Shown: positions 1 to 12,769 of the stretch, piece by piece | How positions within the stretch are numbered: position 1 is the stretch's first letter | Layout of the letters: each line of letters begins with the position of its first letter | NCBI RefSeq assembly: GCF_048544455.1 | Contig: NC_133537.1 | Location: 306,503,738-306,567,737, forward strand | From: Silene latifolia | Lineage: Eukaryota > Streptophyta > Magnoliopsida > Caryophyllales > Caryophyllaceae | Direction: 5' to 3' | Length of the DNA stretch: 64,000 nucleotides | Position numbers and translations under genes: made by a program | The notes under the pieces: generated by a model | Told to the model about the DNA's origin: nothing | The model's database searches: none | What the model saw: the letters and a program-made list of their open reading frames with translations, nothing else

Positions 1-382
1 GCTTTCTGACTTAGGTAGCTAAAGTGAGCTTTAGTAAGATGCCTAAATTCATCAGCAGCTATAGATTCAGCCTCAAGAGTAGCCAAATTAGTAGGGTCTC
101 TATGCATAGCAGTTTGGAGGTCAATAAGTCTTAATCTAGCAATCTCAACAGCCTTCTCAACATCAGAAAATTTGTTTCTATTAAGTTGTTTCAAAGGACC
201 CTTTAATTTTTGTTGCTTAATAATCACCTGAACCATCCAGGACCCTGAAACTTTAATACCCCAATGATGCTTAACAATATCCTTGAAATGAGAGTCAAGT
301 CCCCACATGTTAAGATACCTGAATTGTGGCTTCCTCTGTCTGGACACTCTTCTATAGCAGACACAGGGGTTATGATCAAATA
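1..382 (-). mobile_element. LINE (L1-type) ORF2 fragment, endonuclease end to pre-RT linker
   Basis: Read on the minus strand this stretch is open and encodes the end of the APE-type endonuclease (FDHNP near 366-380, the place of the SDHxP motif) followed by a linker typical of plant L1 ORF2 proteins (QFRYLNMWGLDSHF, then LNRNKFSDVEKAVEIARLRL). The reverse transcriptase would lie beyond the window's left edge. The 5' side of the ORF breaks off near 382, so only a fragment is visible. Assignment rests on motif recognition. Confidence 0.75.
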
Positions 383-390
383 ACCCCTAA

Positions 391-678
391 TAAATCAATA
401 GTTATTTACCCGTCTTTCAAACTTCCCAAGAAAACGATCTATATCTATATAATAATAACATAAAAAGGCATGTTGAGCCTTTTTTGAAATGCCACGTGTC
501 ACGCTATATGTTATTGCCACCTAGCATACCTATTTATACAATTACTTAACGAATAATAATAAACTTTTTGTAAAAAAAATTAATAATAATAATTTTTTCA
601 CTTAATAATACGGAATAAATGCACATAAATCTAAATAAATCAATAGTTATTTACCCGCCTTTCAAACTTCCCAAGAAA
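391..678. repeat. 43-bp direct repeat, one copy beside and one inside the Helitron-like element
   Basis: Positions 391-433 and 636-678 carry the same 43 bp apart from one mismatch (cccgtc versus cccgcc). The first copy lies just outside the proposed Helitron 5' end and the second lies 200 bp inside it. Confidence 0.85.
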
Positions 679-1861
679 GAGATTAAAAAGTCATAAAACA
701 CTCTTTCACAATTTTAATGACCTCCATAACTACATTCCCTTCTATATAATGTCATCTTTTTATTTTCTATGTTTCCAAACCCTACTAATAAATTTCAAGC
801 ATAAACAATAATAACTCATAGCACATTTAATTCTCATTCTTATCATAAATACAAGGTAGATGTGAATTTTGTTTTCGTTAAATGTTACTGTTACTAAATT
901 AGTTTGTTTTACATGTGTTTTGATAATATTGTTTAGATTGGAAGTTTTAATCATGGAATGCTTTAAATCGGTTTAAAAGGAGGTATTCATCAAATTATTA
1001 CTTCGATCATTCAAGAATTGGCCTTATTTAAACATATAGTTTTCTTTTCCAATTAATCGAGTGTCAAAATATGATTGTATAAAGGATTAAGATTTGAATG
1101 ACAGGGAAAATTAAAGAGAAAAGAAAAAATCATCCAGAGTTGAAGAAAACAGTAGAATATGAAAGAAAGAATATAATTGGTTAGGTGAAGACTTTGCCTA
1201 CTATTTTGAGATAAAACTTTTCTTTTTAAGTTTTGAATCAATTGGTACAGTAATTTGTTGTAGTGAGACGATTTGGTATATTTATACGTATGTTTCTGAA
1301 TCAATTGGTATGATAACGTCTTTTGAATCAATTGGTATGTATGTATGTATAAAGTTTTTAATGGATAAGACATTATTATTGTAATATTTTGTTTTATGAT
1401 TGTTTTATTAGGAATTATTTATAGGGACTAAGGTGGAAATTGTGACAATATGTGGATTTGGAAAACAATTTATATTTTCGTAAATTTCTAACTAATTTCT
1501 TTGTTAATATTGGTTATATTATTTCAATCTAGCATATTTTGTTTGCTCTAGTAATTTACTGATCTTATTTTTGTCGTTTACGTACATAAGATACTTTCTT
1601 TTTAAGATAACTTTTTTTTATTCCTATAAGGTCCGCAAATCCAATATTTTTGTCGTTTATGTGCATTTTTTTTAGGGTTGAGATATTTGTATCAAGTAAT
1701 TCCATTTATGAGTCACCTTAAGTTGAAAATATAAAACCTACATATTTATCATTTAATCAAAACATGATTAAAAATATTATTAAAACCACGCAAAAGAATC
1801 ATAATAGTAAAAATATAAATATAAAAAGGGCCTCTGAAAAATTCACGGGATACAAAACTAG
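438..1861 (+). mobile_element. Helitron-like non-autonomous element
   Basis: The left end TCTATATCTATATAATAATA with a nearby TGCCACGTG is typical of plant Helitron 5' ends. The right end is CTAG at 1858-1861. The element sits between A (437) and T (1862), the Helitron target. No Rep/helicase coding is visible and the interior is AT-rich. The usual hairpin just upstream of CTAG is not evident, so the right end is less secure. Short ORFs inside have no recognisable product. Confidence 0.5.
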
Positions 1862-2018
1862 TTATATATTATAGATAGTATACTCAATCCCTAAGATTAA
1901 GGATTGTTTTTGATTAAAATACCTCTTACAAAGAATGAAAAAAAAAGCAAATAAATAATTGAGACAAAGGGGATATATTAATACCTGGTTATAAAATGAT
2001 TGAGACAAATGGGATATA

Positions 2019-2475
2019 CTCGCTCCGTTTAGTTAATGTATTACACAACTGGTTGTATATACAACTTATTCAATGTAGTTGAACTTTAATATAAAATTAT
2101 CGAGCTATACTAACAAAATTATCGAGCTATGATACAAAGTTATTGAGCTTAACAGAATAATTATTAAGCTCAATAACTTTATAAAATAGCTCAATAACTT
2201 TGTGTAAGAGCTCAAAGACTTTGAGGCGGTTGTACAATGCTACTATACAACTGGTTGTAGGATAGTATTTGTGCGCTCCGTTGTGGTCATTTGTTTGCCT
2301 ATTCCATTTATGGGTGTCTCAGTTATTTGTTTGCCTTTTTTAGGATTATTTTTGATGAGCAATTGGATCATCCACACTTAATTTGGTCCACTTGTCATTT
2401 GATTATTGTCCCCCTCCTCTTTCCTTGGTCTTTGTGCCAAAATCAAAGACAAACAAATGACCGGGACAAAGGGAG
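2019..2475. mobile_element. Stowaway-like MITE (Tc1/mariner type), interrupted
   Basis: The terminus ctcgctccgtt (2019) continues after an interruption as gtggtcatttgtttgcct (2283). Its inverted counterpart is caaatgaccgggacaaaggga, ending at 2475. TA dinucleotides flank both ends (2017-2018, 2476-2477). This matches the plant Stowaway terminus CTCCCTCCGTCC. A second start of the same kind (ctccctccactttttttta) follows at about 2486. Confidence 0.75.
2030..2273. mobile_element. MITE with 9-bp target duplication nested in the Stowaway element
   Basis: The 9-mer cgctccgtt occurs at 2021-2029 and 2274-2282, bracketing 244 bp. The insert has imperfect inverted ends around acaactggttgta and an internal inverted repeat built on ttattgagctt / aagctcaataa. 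A 9-bp TSD suggests Mutator-type mobilisation. No coding. Confidence 0.7.
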
Positions 2476-2830
2476 TACAATCTTATACTCCCTCCACTTT
2501 TTTTTATTTGACATTTTAGCCTCATGCACAAGAATTAAGAATTCTCGTAGAACTGCCTAAATGATTAATTGTAACTCAAACCACCTCCTTGAAAACAGTA
2601 AACAATGGAATATAGAAGGTGGTGAACTCTCACTAACCAATAGCTATGTACTGAATAAACTCCCTTCTTCCTTAGTGGGAGACAAAAGGGGCAACAACAA
2701 TAAATGTAATTAGAAAATTAATTAACTTAAATGAAAAAAAGGGTAAGGAAATGCATGGATAAGTGCAAAAGTCAACTAAAGCAAAATTTTGCCAACTTGC
2801 CAAAACGTTAAATAAAGAAGAATGCGGGGA

Positions 2831-3521
<691 letters not shown>

Positions 3522-3522
3522 C

Positions 3523-3913
<391 letters not shown>

Positions 3914-3920
3914 CTAGCCA

Positions 3921-4633
<713 letters not shown>

Positions 4634-4800
4634 TCGCTAAATCTCCACGAAATCTGGTTTCGAAAGTTTTGATGGATAATTTACGCTTAGTTTAGTTTAT
4701 TCAAACACATTCTTTAGTGAGAACCACTAACATAATGAGAACCGTGAGATCCTGCACCACTAACATAATGAGAACCACAAAATTGGGTTAGTTTAGTTTA
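4634..4800. mobile_element. Rearranged TIR-element fragments
   Basis: Interior sequence of the TIR element is followed by two further pieces of its left end in direct orientation (gaaccactaacataatgaga near 4720 and 4755). This is a broken-up copy of the family, with no coding. Confidence 0.6.
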
Positions 4801-5560
4801 TTCAAGTTTTGATGGGTTTCAACCCCGATTATACTACTATAATTGGGTTAACTTTTGGTGCGAGTATTGACGGCAAAAACTCAGCCATCAGTCTCACATA
4901 TTCTCGAATGGTTTCCCCTTCTCCCTGTTGGATTTGTAGCAGCTCAATCGTTTATTTCTCCTTGCGCCTATTCCCCACGTTGTGGGATGAAAAATTTTCT
5001 TGGAGGGCGTGGTAGCAGTCCACCGACCCGTGAGTGAGGTTGGGGAACCACTGCTACGACAGCCCTTCGAGCGTTGTTGGAAAGATCCTGCACCATGCAG
5101 TGTCGGAGGTCTGGTGGGTGTTCATGTGACACTCGAATGAGGTAAGATGATCCACGAGGTGGGTTGACCCATTAAAAGTGATGCCCAAGTTCTTGAACTT
5201 TCCCACGTTGCAAGCCATGATTTCCCTTGTGAATGGGGATATCGTAGGTATGCGCACGCTATAGGATATGCCTTTGGACTATTTCAGTGTCTCCACTGGC
5301 TTTTTAATGTTCTTCGTGGGGCATCCCCCAACGTCACCGTTTGGATTTGCGTCAGCCTCTTTCCCCATTGACTTGCCATCCTCGGGGATGTTGAACAGAT
5401 TCTTGACGAGGGTACTCTTCCTCTTGCCCTTTTTGTATTCCACCAACATCTTTGCCACGAAGTCCATCATTCATTCCCCTTGGTAAGGCTTAAATGGACC
5501 TCCTCTTCCTCCTCGTCGCTTTCGATAGAGAAGGTTTCATCCTTCATGCTCCTTTCATGG
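4800..5560 (-). pseudogene. Ty3/gypsy gag fragment, decayed
   Basis: On the minus strand, 5257-5054 encodes MACNVGKFKNLGITFNGSTH and on to TLEGLS. The same frame continues through a stop into NLTHGSVDCYHALQENF, then LLQIQQGEGETIREYVRLMA. This is the plant retrotransposon gag core (WF..L..GSI, then gE..r.Y..R). Upstream, 5470-5279 is a Lys-rich N-terminal part. Several stops break it. It lies downstream of a PBS-like site and LTR on the same strand, as expected of the first gene of a Ty3 element. The rest of pol is absent, replaced by TIR-element debris. Confidence 0.7.
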
Positions 5561-5727
5561 TCGTCGGACTGCTGCTATTGTGGTACTCTTCTATGCGGCT
5601 GAGTCCTTGCCAGCGCCGATCACAATCATCATACTGAAGATTAGGTTATCCACTAAGACGGGTTTGTCGGCGAGATTCAACATTGTGGTTTTTGCACTGA
5701 TATTTGTGTTTTTGGGACATTTGTGTT

Positions 5728-5750
5728 AGGTCCCCACAGATGGCACCAAT
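5728..5750 (-). other. Primer-binding-site-like sequence
   Basis: The minus strand reads TGGTGCCATCTGTGGGGACC between the LTR and gag, similar to the TGGCGCC...GGGGA sites of plant Ty3 elements. I do not assign the tRNA. Confidence 0.55.
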
Positions 5751-6409
5751 TCTTTCGGGTATTAAGGTACTCAATGTTGATTACAAATACACACGAGAAT
5801 TAATGATGAAATAAGAGTTCCAAATGACGCTGAGCATAGTCCAGCTCTTGCTTCTGTGGACTTGAGGTCCGTGTAATGATTCCCTTCTCTCGGCTCACAC
5901 CTGAAAACAAGAACCAACCTAGCGCCAAAAGTATCCAAGGAAACCCCTCTGATGCCTAAGTCGGATTCCCTTTAGGCCGACCAGGTTCCTCTTGAGAAGT
6001 TCCTTGGGTTGACAACTTGTAGAAAGATGAAGCTTTAGAGAGTGGGAGATTGGGTAAGAATTGGATACTTGTCTTATGAACAGTAAACCCTATTTATAGG
6101 GTGATTGGTGAGGATCTCGAGGTTCTTATGTGGCAGCTCCCACGTAAGCCTCTCTTTGACTAACGTCATGGCACCGAGGTAGGTCGCGGAGTTGACAACT
6201 TTCTCCTCTGGGTCCTCATCCTATCTTAATCTGGGGCTGACCAGATGGTTGGGAAAGTACTAGGCCGACTCATATGACTCCTTTTTGGGGTAGTTGGCAT
6301 CCATCTGAGTGTAGGCATTTGGATTCAGGATTCTGCTTGTTGGATCACGGGGCGATTTCTTAGTGGGCTTCGTTAAGGGACTAGGCCGTAATTTCGTGCC
6401 CCATCAATT
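5751..6409 (-). mobile_element. LTR of the minus-strand Ty3 element
   Basis: The LTR lies directly upstream (minus strand) of the PBS-like site and gag. It starts TGATGGGGCACGAAATTACG near 6409 and holds a TATA box at 6091-6098. The PBS-proximal end is inferred from the PBS, without a clear CA terminus. A purine-rich PPT-like sequence lies just outside its 5' end. Confidence 0.55.
6091..6098 (-). promoter_or_regulatory. TATA box in LTR
   Basis: TATAAATA on the minus strand, within CCCTATAAATAGGG. It sits mid-LTR where the U3/R boundary of the element would be expected. Confidence 0.55.
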
Positions 6410-6895
6410 GCCCCGACCAAAGGTGGTCGAGATCGATGGGCCGACTTTGGTCCCCCTATAGTTCCATGAATTTTAGGCATAGGTTCTTAAGTGATGACTT
6501 GCCCTTTCGCATTGCGAATGGATAGCGATCAATAAATGCGAAGGGTAGAGCAAGCTTCATAAGGTTGAGTCATCTCCCCCTTATCCTTCATTAGCTACAA
6601 AGTCATTTATACAATGCCCTCACCCTAATTAATCGACATTGAGATAGCGTGGTTAACCATGTTCATTACATTTTCGCTAATGAGTCTAAAATTATATACT
6701 TTATCAAGTTATGAACTTTTAGTTGGTTACCAAAGAATGAGGTTTCTATTGTTTTTTTCCATATCAACCACTTGCTCTCAATTATATTGTCGAATCAATG
6801 CGAAAAACATGTTTCAACATCCTTTGGTTGCTATGCAACTTTTAAGATATACGTAACAAAACAAATGAAAAATTAGCCCTAATTGAATCTATATT
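6410..6895. other. Non-coding stretch beside the LTR
   Basis: The first 30 bases read TTTGGTCGGGGCAAT on the minus strand, PPT-like. The rest resembles retrotransposon 3' UTR. No convincing gene. Confidence 0.4.
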
Positions 6896-7653
6896 TAATT
6901 ACAACAACATCAGAGCCTTAATACCAAAATAATTTAGGGTCGGATGACATGAATCATCCATTAGAACCGTCCAAGGTTGAACGCACACTTCAATGCGAAA
7001 AATAGAAAATAAAAAGTGAAAAACAAAAGGGGAGTGAAACATAATACAAAAGCCTGGTAAACTTATTAGTTTTAAAATCGAAATCCAAATTTATTAAATA
7101 AAAACTTAAAATTTAAATCGAGCATAATGATTAAAATGATTTTGAAAACCGAAGTAAAACTTAAGGGTCCGAAAATACCTTAAAAGTAAACCAAGTATTA
7201 ATATATAAGAATGTTGTTCGTAAAAAGGTGAAATAAATTCGAAAAGAACAAATATTTTTTTAAAAATTAAATAAAAACATCAAATATCTCAAATAACGTC
7301 AAATACTAAAAATCCACATGTATCCTTACCCTCCATTGTGCCCTCTATGTCACCATTCGCTCGTCCAGCCCGAGAAATCTCATATCGTGATGTATCACTC
7401 TCAACCATGTATATTTTGGTCTCCCTCTATCCTTAGCAACCTTTTCTGTTGCCCGGGTCTCCAGCCTCCTAACCGGTGCATCCATAGGTCTCCTTTTCAC
7501 ATGGCCAAACCATCTTAGTCGGTTTTCCATCATCTTGTCCTCTATTGGCACCACTTTCACCTTTTCCCTAATCACCTCATTCCTTAATCGATCTTTTTTT
7601 GTATGGCCGCACATCCACCTCAACATACGCATCTCCGCCACACTCATAATTTG
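6896..7653 (-). mobile_element. RTE-type LINE, 3' end
   Basis: Minus-strand frame 7653-7345 encodes the conserved C-terminus of plant RTE reverse transcriptases: AEMRMLRWMCGHTKKDRLRN, then MENRLRWFGHVKRRPMDAPV and GRPKYTWLRVI. Downstream at about 6900-6965 is the typical 3' tail (TCCGACCCTAAATTATTTTG, ending in TTG repeats). It is 5'-truncated, as usual for LINEs. The N-terminal part of the long ORF (up to 8007) is not RTE-like. Confidence 0.8.
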
Positions 7654-8660
7654 ATAAAAAAAAATTTGATGCATAGTTAATATAATCAGAATTATTACTT
7701 GTTCAATGTTACAATTAAGATGCATAACTAATGAATTTGTTGAAAATTTGATTAACTTTTTTAGCGGAAGAGTAAAAAGAAAAGAAGAGATTTTTTTTTT
7801 GGAAAAAGAGTATACCGTGGAAAAATTATTATGAAAAAATGTACATAAAAGAGAAAAACATATAAAAGAATAATTGCATAAAATTAACCTAAAAAGTACC
7901 ATATTTACACCCTTTGAAATTTTAAATATCAATGAAAAATGTTGGAACCTCAAAAATACCACGGTCGATAAATTAACAAAAATGCCACCTCTAAAATAGC
8001 AAGTCACCTCTAAAAATGTTGAACCTCAAAGGGAGACTTATTCTTCATTTATAGATTTTTAACCCAATTTGTAAACAACGACGAAGTTTTAGTAACTATC
8101 GACGACGTTTTTCATAAAAAAGATAATAATACCCCTAATATCTCATAAAACAAAACACACATCCTCTCTAATTCAAAAACTCAAAAATAAAACCAACACC
8201 AAAAACTAAACCACCTTCCACCATCCCATACCCGTTTGTCACCACCACCACTATCACGTCGCCGCCTCTACCACTGTTACGCCGCCTGCACCACGCCACC
8301 ACCACTGCCACCAACTGTCGTCCATTAGCATAAAGAGGTTATTCACCTTTTTTAAAAAAAAAATTAGGTTAGTAATTGAAGTGTTAGTGTGAAATTAAAT
8401 CGTTTATGATAGTTTGTTTCCCTTATTGTTATTGTTTATCGAATATATGAGTTGGATTTGGTTATTTTAAATTGAATTAGGTGGAATTAGTTTATATATT
8501 AGGTTTTATTCAACATAATTGAATTAGTTTTGAAATAGGTTAGTTTTTCTTAATAATTTCTTGTTAATTAGTTAGTATGATGTTAATTTCATTATTGTTT
8601 GTAATTAGGGTGGTGTTGTTGATGAAAGAGGGTAGAATTTGAGTCGATTTTTGTTATTGT
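7654..8660. other. No recognisable gene; left flank of the Athila insertion
   Basis: This is AT-rich DNA with a proline-codon-like CCACC-rich patch at 8220-8330 that could be an old 5' UTR. Nothing firm is seen. The last 5 bp (attgt) are the Athila TSD. Confidence 0.4.
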
Positions 8661-9843
8661 TGATGTATCACTTTTATATACACTTTTATAACTCCGTTCA
8701 TGTTGTTTTGATACCGTTTTCGTGCCTATTATATCATTTATATGCCTTTTATAGTGAAATGTCGATACTGCCGCTACTTTATGTTTTAATGCAGAAATGA
8801 CGCATTACAAGGTGAATCAAGTGAAGATGAGCATTGTGGTTATGGCATAGTGGAATACACGAGGCATGGCACGAGAAACGAGGAGACTTGAAGATAAGAA
8901 GAGAAGTAAAAGACGAAATCAAGCTGAACACTGTGGTTCCTCGATCGAGTAGATGAGGGCTCGATCGAGTAACCCTACTCGATCGAGTATGTCAAGGCTC
9001 GATCGAGGATCTTCCTTGATGGACTTATTTTCGTATTTTCCTAAAATACGTCTTGTTTGTAATATATATTCTAAACTCGTAGGGTTTGTGTTTTGACGCT
9101 TTTATTACTTTTCGTACGGCTGAAATACTCTAAGCTTTCATATTTTGGATCTTTAATCTTTCCTCATTAATTACTCTAAGCTTTTATGCTTTTAATTCAT
9201 TATTATTGTTTAATATCTTAAAATATGACTTCATCCATCTTTATTGTTGTTGATCAATTTACTATGAGTAGCTAAATCATTCATCTAGGATGAAGGGGAT
9301 CTAGGTTAATTAGAAAAGGGATTATTAATTGATCGTTTAAACTATCGTTTGATTATTATTCTTATTCTAATTATATGATTTAAGGCCCGAGTCTATAATT
9401 AGTGTAGCGAATTAATGCTTTCACCGACGGGGTTAGAATTAATATAGGCTGCGATAATCAGAAAGATTGTGTTTAATATTAGCGATTGCATGTTAGACTT
9501 AATCTAAAGGGCATAATAGAATTAATCAATCTTGTGACCTTAGATAGTTTGATTGACCTAACAATTGATTAAGATACACCCCATATAATTGACCTAGTGA
9601 ACCGGAATCCTAGACCTCTGTAATATTATTGTTACACATCTTTTAATTCACTTTTTAATAGTTGTTAGAAAACAAACAAACAAAACCCCCAAGAAATTGT
9701 TAATTTAAGACACTTTAAATATTTAAAAACTGGATTTTACCGCCCCCTTGTGGATTCGATACCTTTCTTGCCACTAGCTATTTTGTTAGTACTAAGATAG
9801 GATTACTTTGATTAAAGCCAAACGACTGAAAATAACCTTATCA
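8661..9843 (+). mobile_element. Athila 5' LTR
   Basis: It runs from TGATGTATCA to CCTTATCA, 1183 bp. It includes four CTCGATCGAG palindromes at 8940-9007 that the 3' LTR partly lacks. Confidence 0.92.
8940..9007. repeat. CTCGATCGAG palindrome array, LTR copy
   Basis: Four exact 10-bp palindromes start at 8940, 8960, 8978 and 8998, spaced 18-20 bp. Related arrays lie at 11704-11775 and 15835-15996, and a decayed copy at 29042-29106. Confidence 0.95.
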
Positions 9844-9847
9844 AATT

Positions 9848-9864
9848 TAGCGTTGTTGCCGGGG
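9848..9864 (+). other. Athila primer-binding site (tRNA-Asp type)
   Basis: TAGCGTTGTTGCCGGGG starts four bases after the LTR. It matches the complement of the plant tRNA-Asp 3' end (TGGCGCCGTTGCCGGGG) except for three transition-type differences. Confidence 0.75.
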
Positions 9865-9965
9865 AGGCAATAATTTTCTTGTTTGTTTTTGTTTATTTTG
9901 TCTTTTTGTCTCAGGGAACCCAGTTCCTTGAGACTGTTCTCACGCTTTTCTTATTAGTTTCTTGT

Positions 9966-12086
9966 ATGCCCAGGTTAACTAGGTTCGAGATTCTTCCAAT
10001 AGATCCCGAGCTAGAGAAGACTTTTCGCTACAGACGAAAGCTTCAGAAAGAAGTGGGTCAAGTAGAAGTCTTCAGTATACTTGACGTCGAGACGGAGCAT
10101 TCTACTACTTCAGAAAATCAGTCCTTTGAAGAGGACACTACTTCTGATCTTGAAATTCCATTTCCTGAGATTACCATCATGCCTACTTTAGCAAGTCATT
10201 CCGAGCCTACTTTGGCTTCCATACCTAAAGGATTCAAGCTCCCTACCATAGATAATGGATCGTTTGAAATTCGTCCATCATACATCAATTTGGTGGAACG
10301 AAACTTATTTGGAGGGTTAGCTAGTGAAGACCCGGCTAAACATATAGAGAAATTCGTCACTTATTGTTGTTCCATCCCTTTAACTGCTGGGGTGACACAA
10401 GAACAGGTGAAGCAGGTGTTCTTTCATTTTTCTCTAAAAGATGGTGTTGCGGAGTGGCTGCGAGATTTGGATATGGAGGATTAAGGAGTTACTGACTGGA
10501 ATACTCTAGCTCTTGCTTTCTACAAGAGGTACTTTCCACCGCAGAAGACTAACGCATTGAGAAATCAGATTACCAGCTTTAAACAAACAGCTACTGAAGA
10601 TTTGAATGAAGCGTGGGTTCGCTTCAAAAGATTAGTGCGTTCGGTTCCCCATCATGGTTTTGAAAAGTGGTTTCTTTGCAACCAATTTTATTATTGGTTG
10701 TATGATGATCATCGTGCTTTGCTAGATTCTTCGGCTAATGGGAGGTTTCAGAACAACACTACTTCTGATGGCGCGTGGAAGTTGATTGATCAGATTTCTA
10801 CCCATACTGCTAAGTATTGAAATCCTAGGGGAAGTACGCGTGGTAATGGTGGAGATAGCGGTATCGTGGCACAGTTAGAGGCTCTTTCTGCCCAAATCGC
10901 TTAGATGAAGACTACCCAATCTTTGGGTAATAAGGAGATGATTCATGCTATGAGTCAACATGAGGAGTCTTGTGCGCGATGTGGTATGGATGGTCATAAT
11001 TCAGCTGAGTGTTTGAGCACATTGGACCAGGTTAATGCCTATCATTCTTTCAGGCAAGGTACACCTTTTTCTAATTTTTACAATGAAAGAACGAAGGAAC
11101 ATCCTTTCCTTCAATGGTCTAGTCAGAATGCGCAAAATCCACAGCCGCAACAACCACAGAAAAATTCATATACTATTCCTCAAAACCGTGGTAATCAACC
11201 ACAAGGAGGATATCAAAGGCAAAATCAAGGAGGTCAGCAGTTTAATAATCGATATCAACAACCTCCTCAACAAAATGCTCAACAAGATCCAAATAATGAG
11301 ATGGCAGAGTTGAGAAATCTTTTGCAATAAACTTTGTCAATGCAACAAAAGCAGACGGCTCAAATTTCTGAGCTGATTGCCCATAATATGATGTTGGATA
11401 CACAAGTGGCTCATATGGCGGTTCATAATTCTTCAAAACAGTCTGGAAATATTCCTCCTCAAGGTAAGCAAGCTCATGAGCAAGCTAATGTCATTCAATT
11501 GAGGAGCGGTACCACATATCAAAATCCGGAATTGCCAAGTAATGAAGAAGAATTGCCCACTAATGAATATGAGGTACCTTATATACATCCTAAAGGTTTG
11601 GGTAATTTAGATCTAAGTGACGATGAAAAAGAAGTTGACGAAACTGAAACACGAGACGAGAATAAAAGCGAGAAAAAGAAAAAAGACGGAACTGTGTTGG
11701 TTCCTCGATCGAGTAGCTCCGGGCTCGATCGAGGATCTTCTGTGCTCGATCGAGTGACATCAAGGCTCGATCGAAGCACCTCTATGGTCGATGACGGTGT
11801 TTCAAAAATTGATTCTAAAGCTAAGGAAGCCGAGCCGATTACTATTGCACTACCTTTTCCGCATTGTCAACAAAAGTCTAAGCTTGACAAGCAGTTTAGA
11901 AGGTTTATGGAGGTAGTGAAGAACTTGCAGGTAAGTGTTCCTTTTACTGAGTTGATCACTCAAGTGTCGGCTTATGCGAAGTTTATGAAAGAGATATTGA
12001 CAAGGAAGATGTCCTTTGATGAAGTGGAGACCGTTGCTTTTACTCAAAAGTGCAGCGCCGTGTTGCAAGCTAATTCACCACCTAAG
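9966..12086 (+). pseudogene. Athila gag, decayed
   Basis: The frame starts at ATG 9966 (MPRLTRFE). It contains the Retrotrans_gag core: SYINLVERNLFGGLASEDPA, YFPPQKTNALRNQITSFKQ, AWVRFKRLVRSVPHHGF. A zinc knuckle C-X2-C-X4-H-X4-C (CARCGMDGHNSAEC) lies near 10970-11012, followed by a Gln/Asn-rich stretch. The frame is kept throughout but is cut by TAA 10482, TGA 10818, TAG 10902 and TAA 11328. The last three fit C-to-T or similar changes of Gln/Gly codons. At 11704-11775 the CTCGATCGAG array is translated in frame as SRLDR-like repeats. Gag would package the RNA in virus-like particles; this copy cannot. Confidence 0.9.
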
Positions 12087-12769
12087 CTAAGGGTCCAGGG
12101 AGTTTTTCTATTCCTTGTCATATCGGTCATCTTGCTATTAGTAAAGCTCTTTGTGATTTAGGAGCTAGCGTCAGTGTCATGCCTTATTCTATTTGTACGA
12201 AATTAAATGTGGGTCAAATGACTGTTACTAATATGACTTTGCAGATGGCTGATTGATATATTAAACACCCATTGGGTGTGTTGGAGGATGTTCCCGTTCG
12301 AGTTGGGAAACTCTTCATTCTCATTGATTTTGTTTTCTTAGCTATGGCTGAGGACAACCAAATTCCTATCATCTTGGGTAGACCATTCCTTCACACAACG
12401 GGGGCGGTTATAGTTGTTAGGAGAGGGAGACTGACTTTAGCTGTGGGGGATGATACTATTGTTTTTAACTTAGAAAAAGCTTTAAAATATCTCATTATAG
12501 AAGAAACTTGTCATAGTATTGATATTGTTGATTTTACTATTGATGAGTGTCTTGTTATGTGTTTAAACAAGGATCCTCTGGAGATTGCCCTTGTTTCTGA
12601 TTCAGCTGCTGAGACGGGTTCATGGAGTCAAGAAGTGGATGAGATTGAGAAGTTGCTTACTGGAGAGGAATGCCCACATCAAAAGGTATACAACTTAGGT
12701 AGCCCTTCCAAGGTTACCGAGGTAAAGAAACCTGAACTTAAACCCCTTCCCTCTTATCTTAAGTATGAA
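12087..12769 (+). pseudogene. Athila protease region, decayed
   Basis: After a one-base loss near 12085 the frame encodes a retropepsin-like domain: ISKALCDLGASVSVMPYSIC holds the D-x-GAS active-site motif, and IPIILGRPFLHTTGAVIVV is the second conserved strand. A TGA at 12254 replaces what is probably an Arg codon (MADRY-like context). The domain lies between gag and RT as in all Ty3 elements. It would cleave the polyprotein. Confidence 0.85.

Noticed and set aside
760-1373. Minus-strand ORFs in the Helitron-like element
   Set aside because: AT-rich, low-complexity translations without a recognisable domain.
1878-2010. Two more Stowaway-like ends (attgagacaaaggggatata)
   Set aside because: Similar to Stowaway termini, but inverted partners are too weak to delimit elements.
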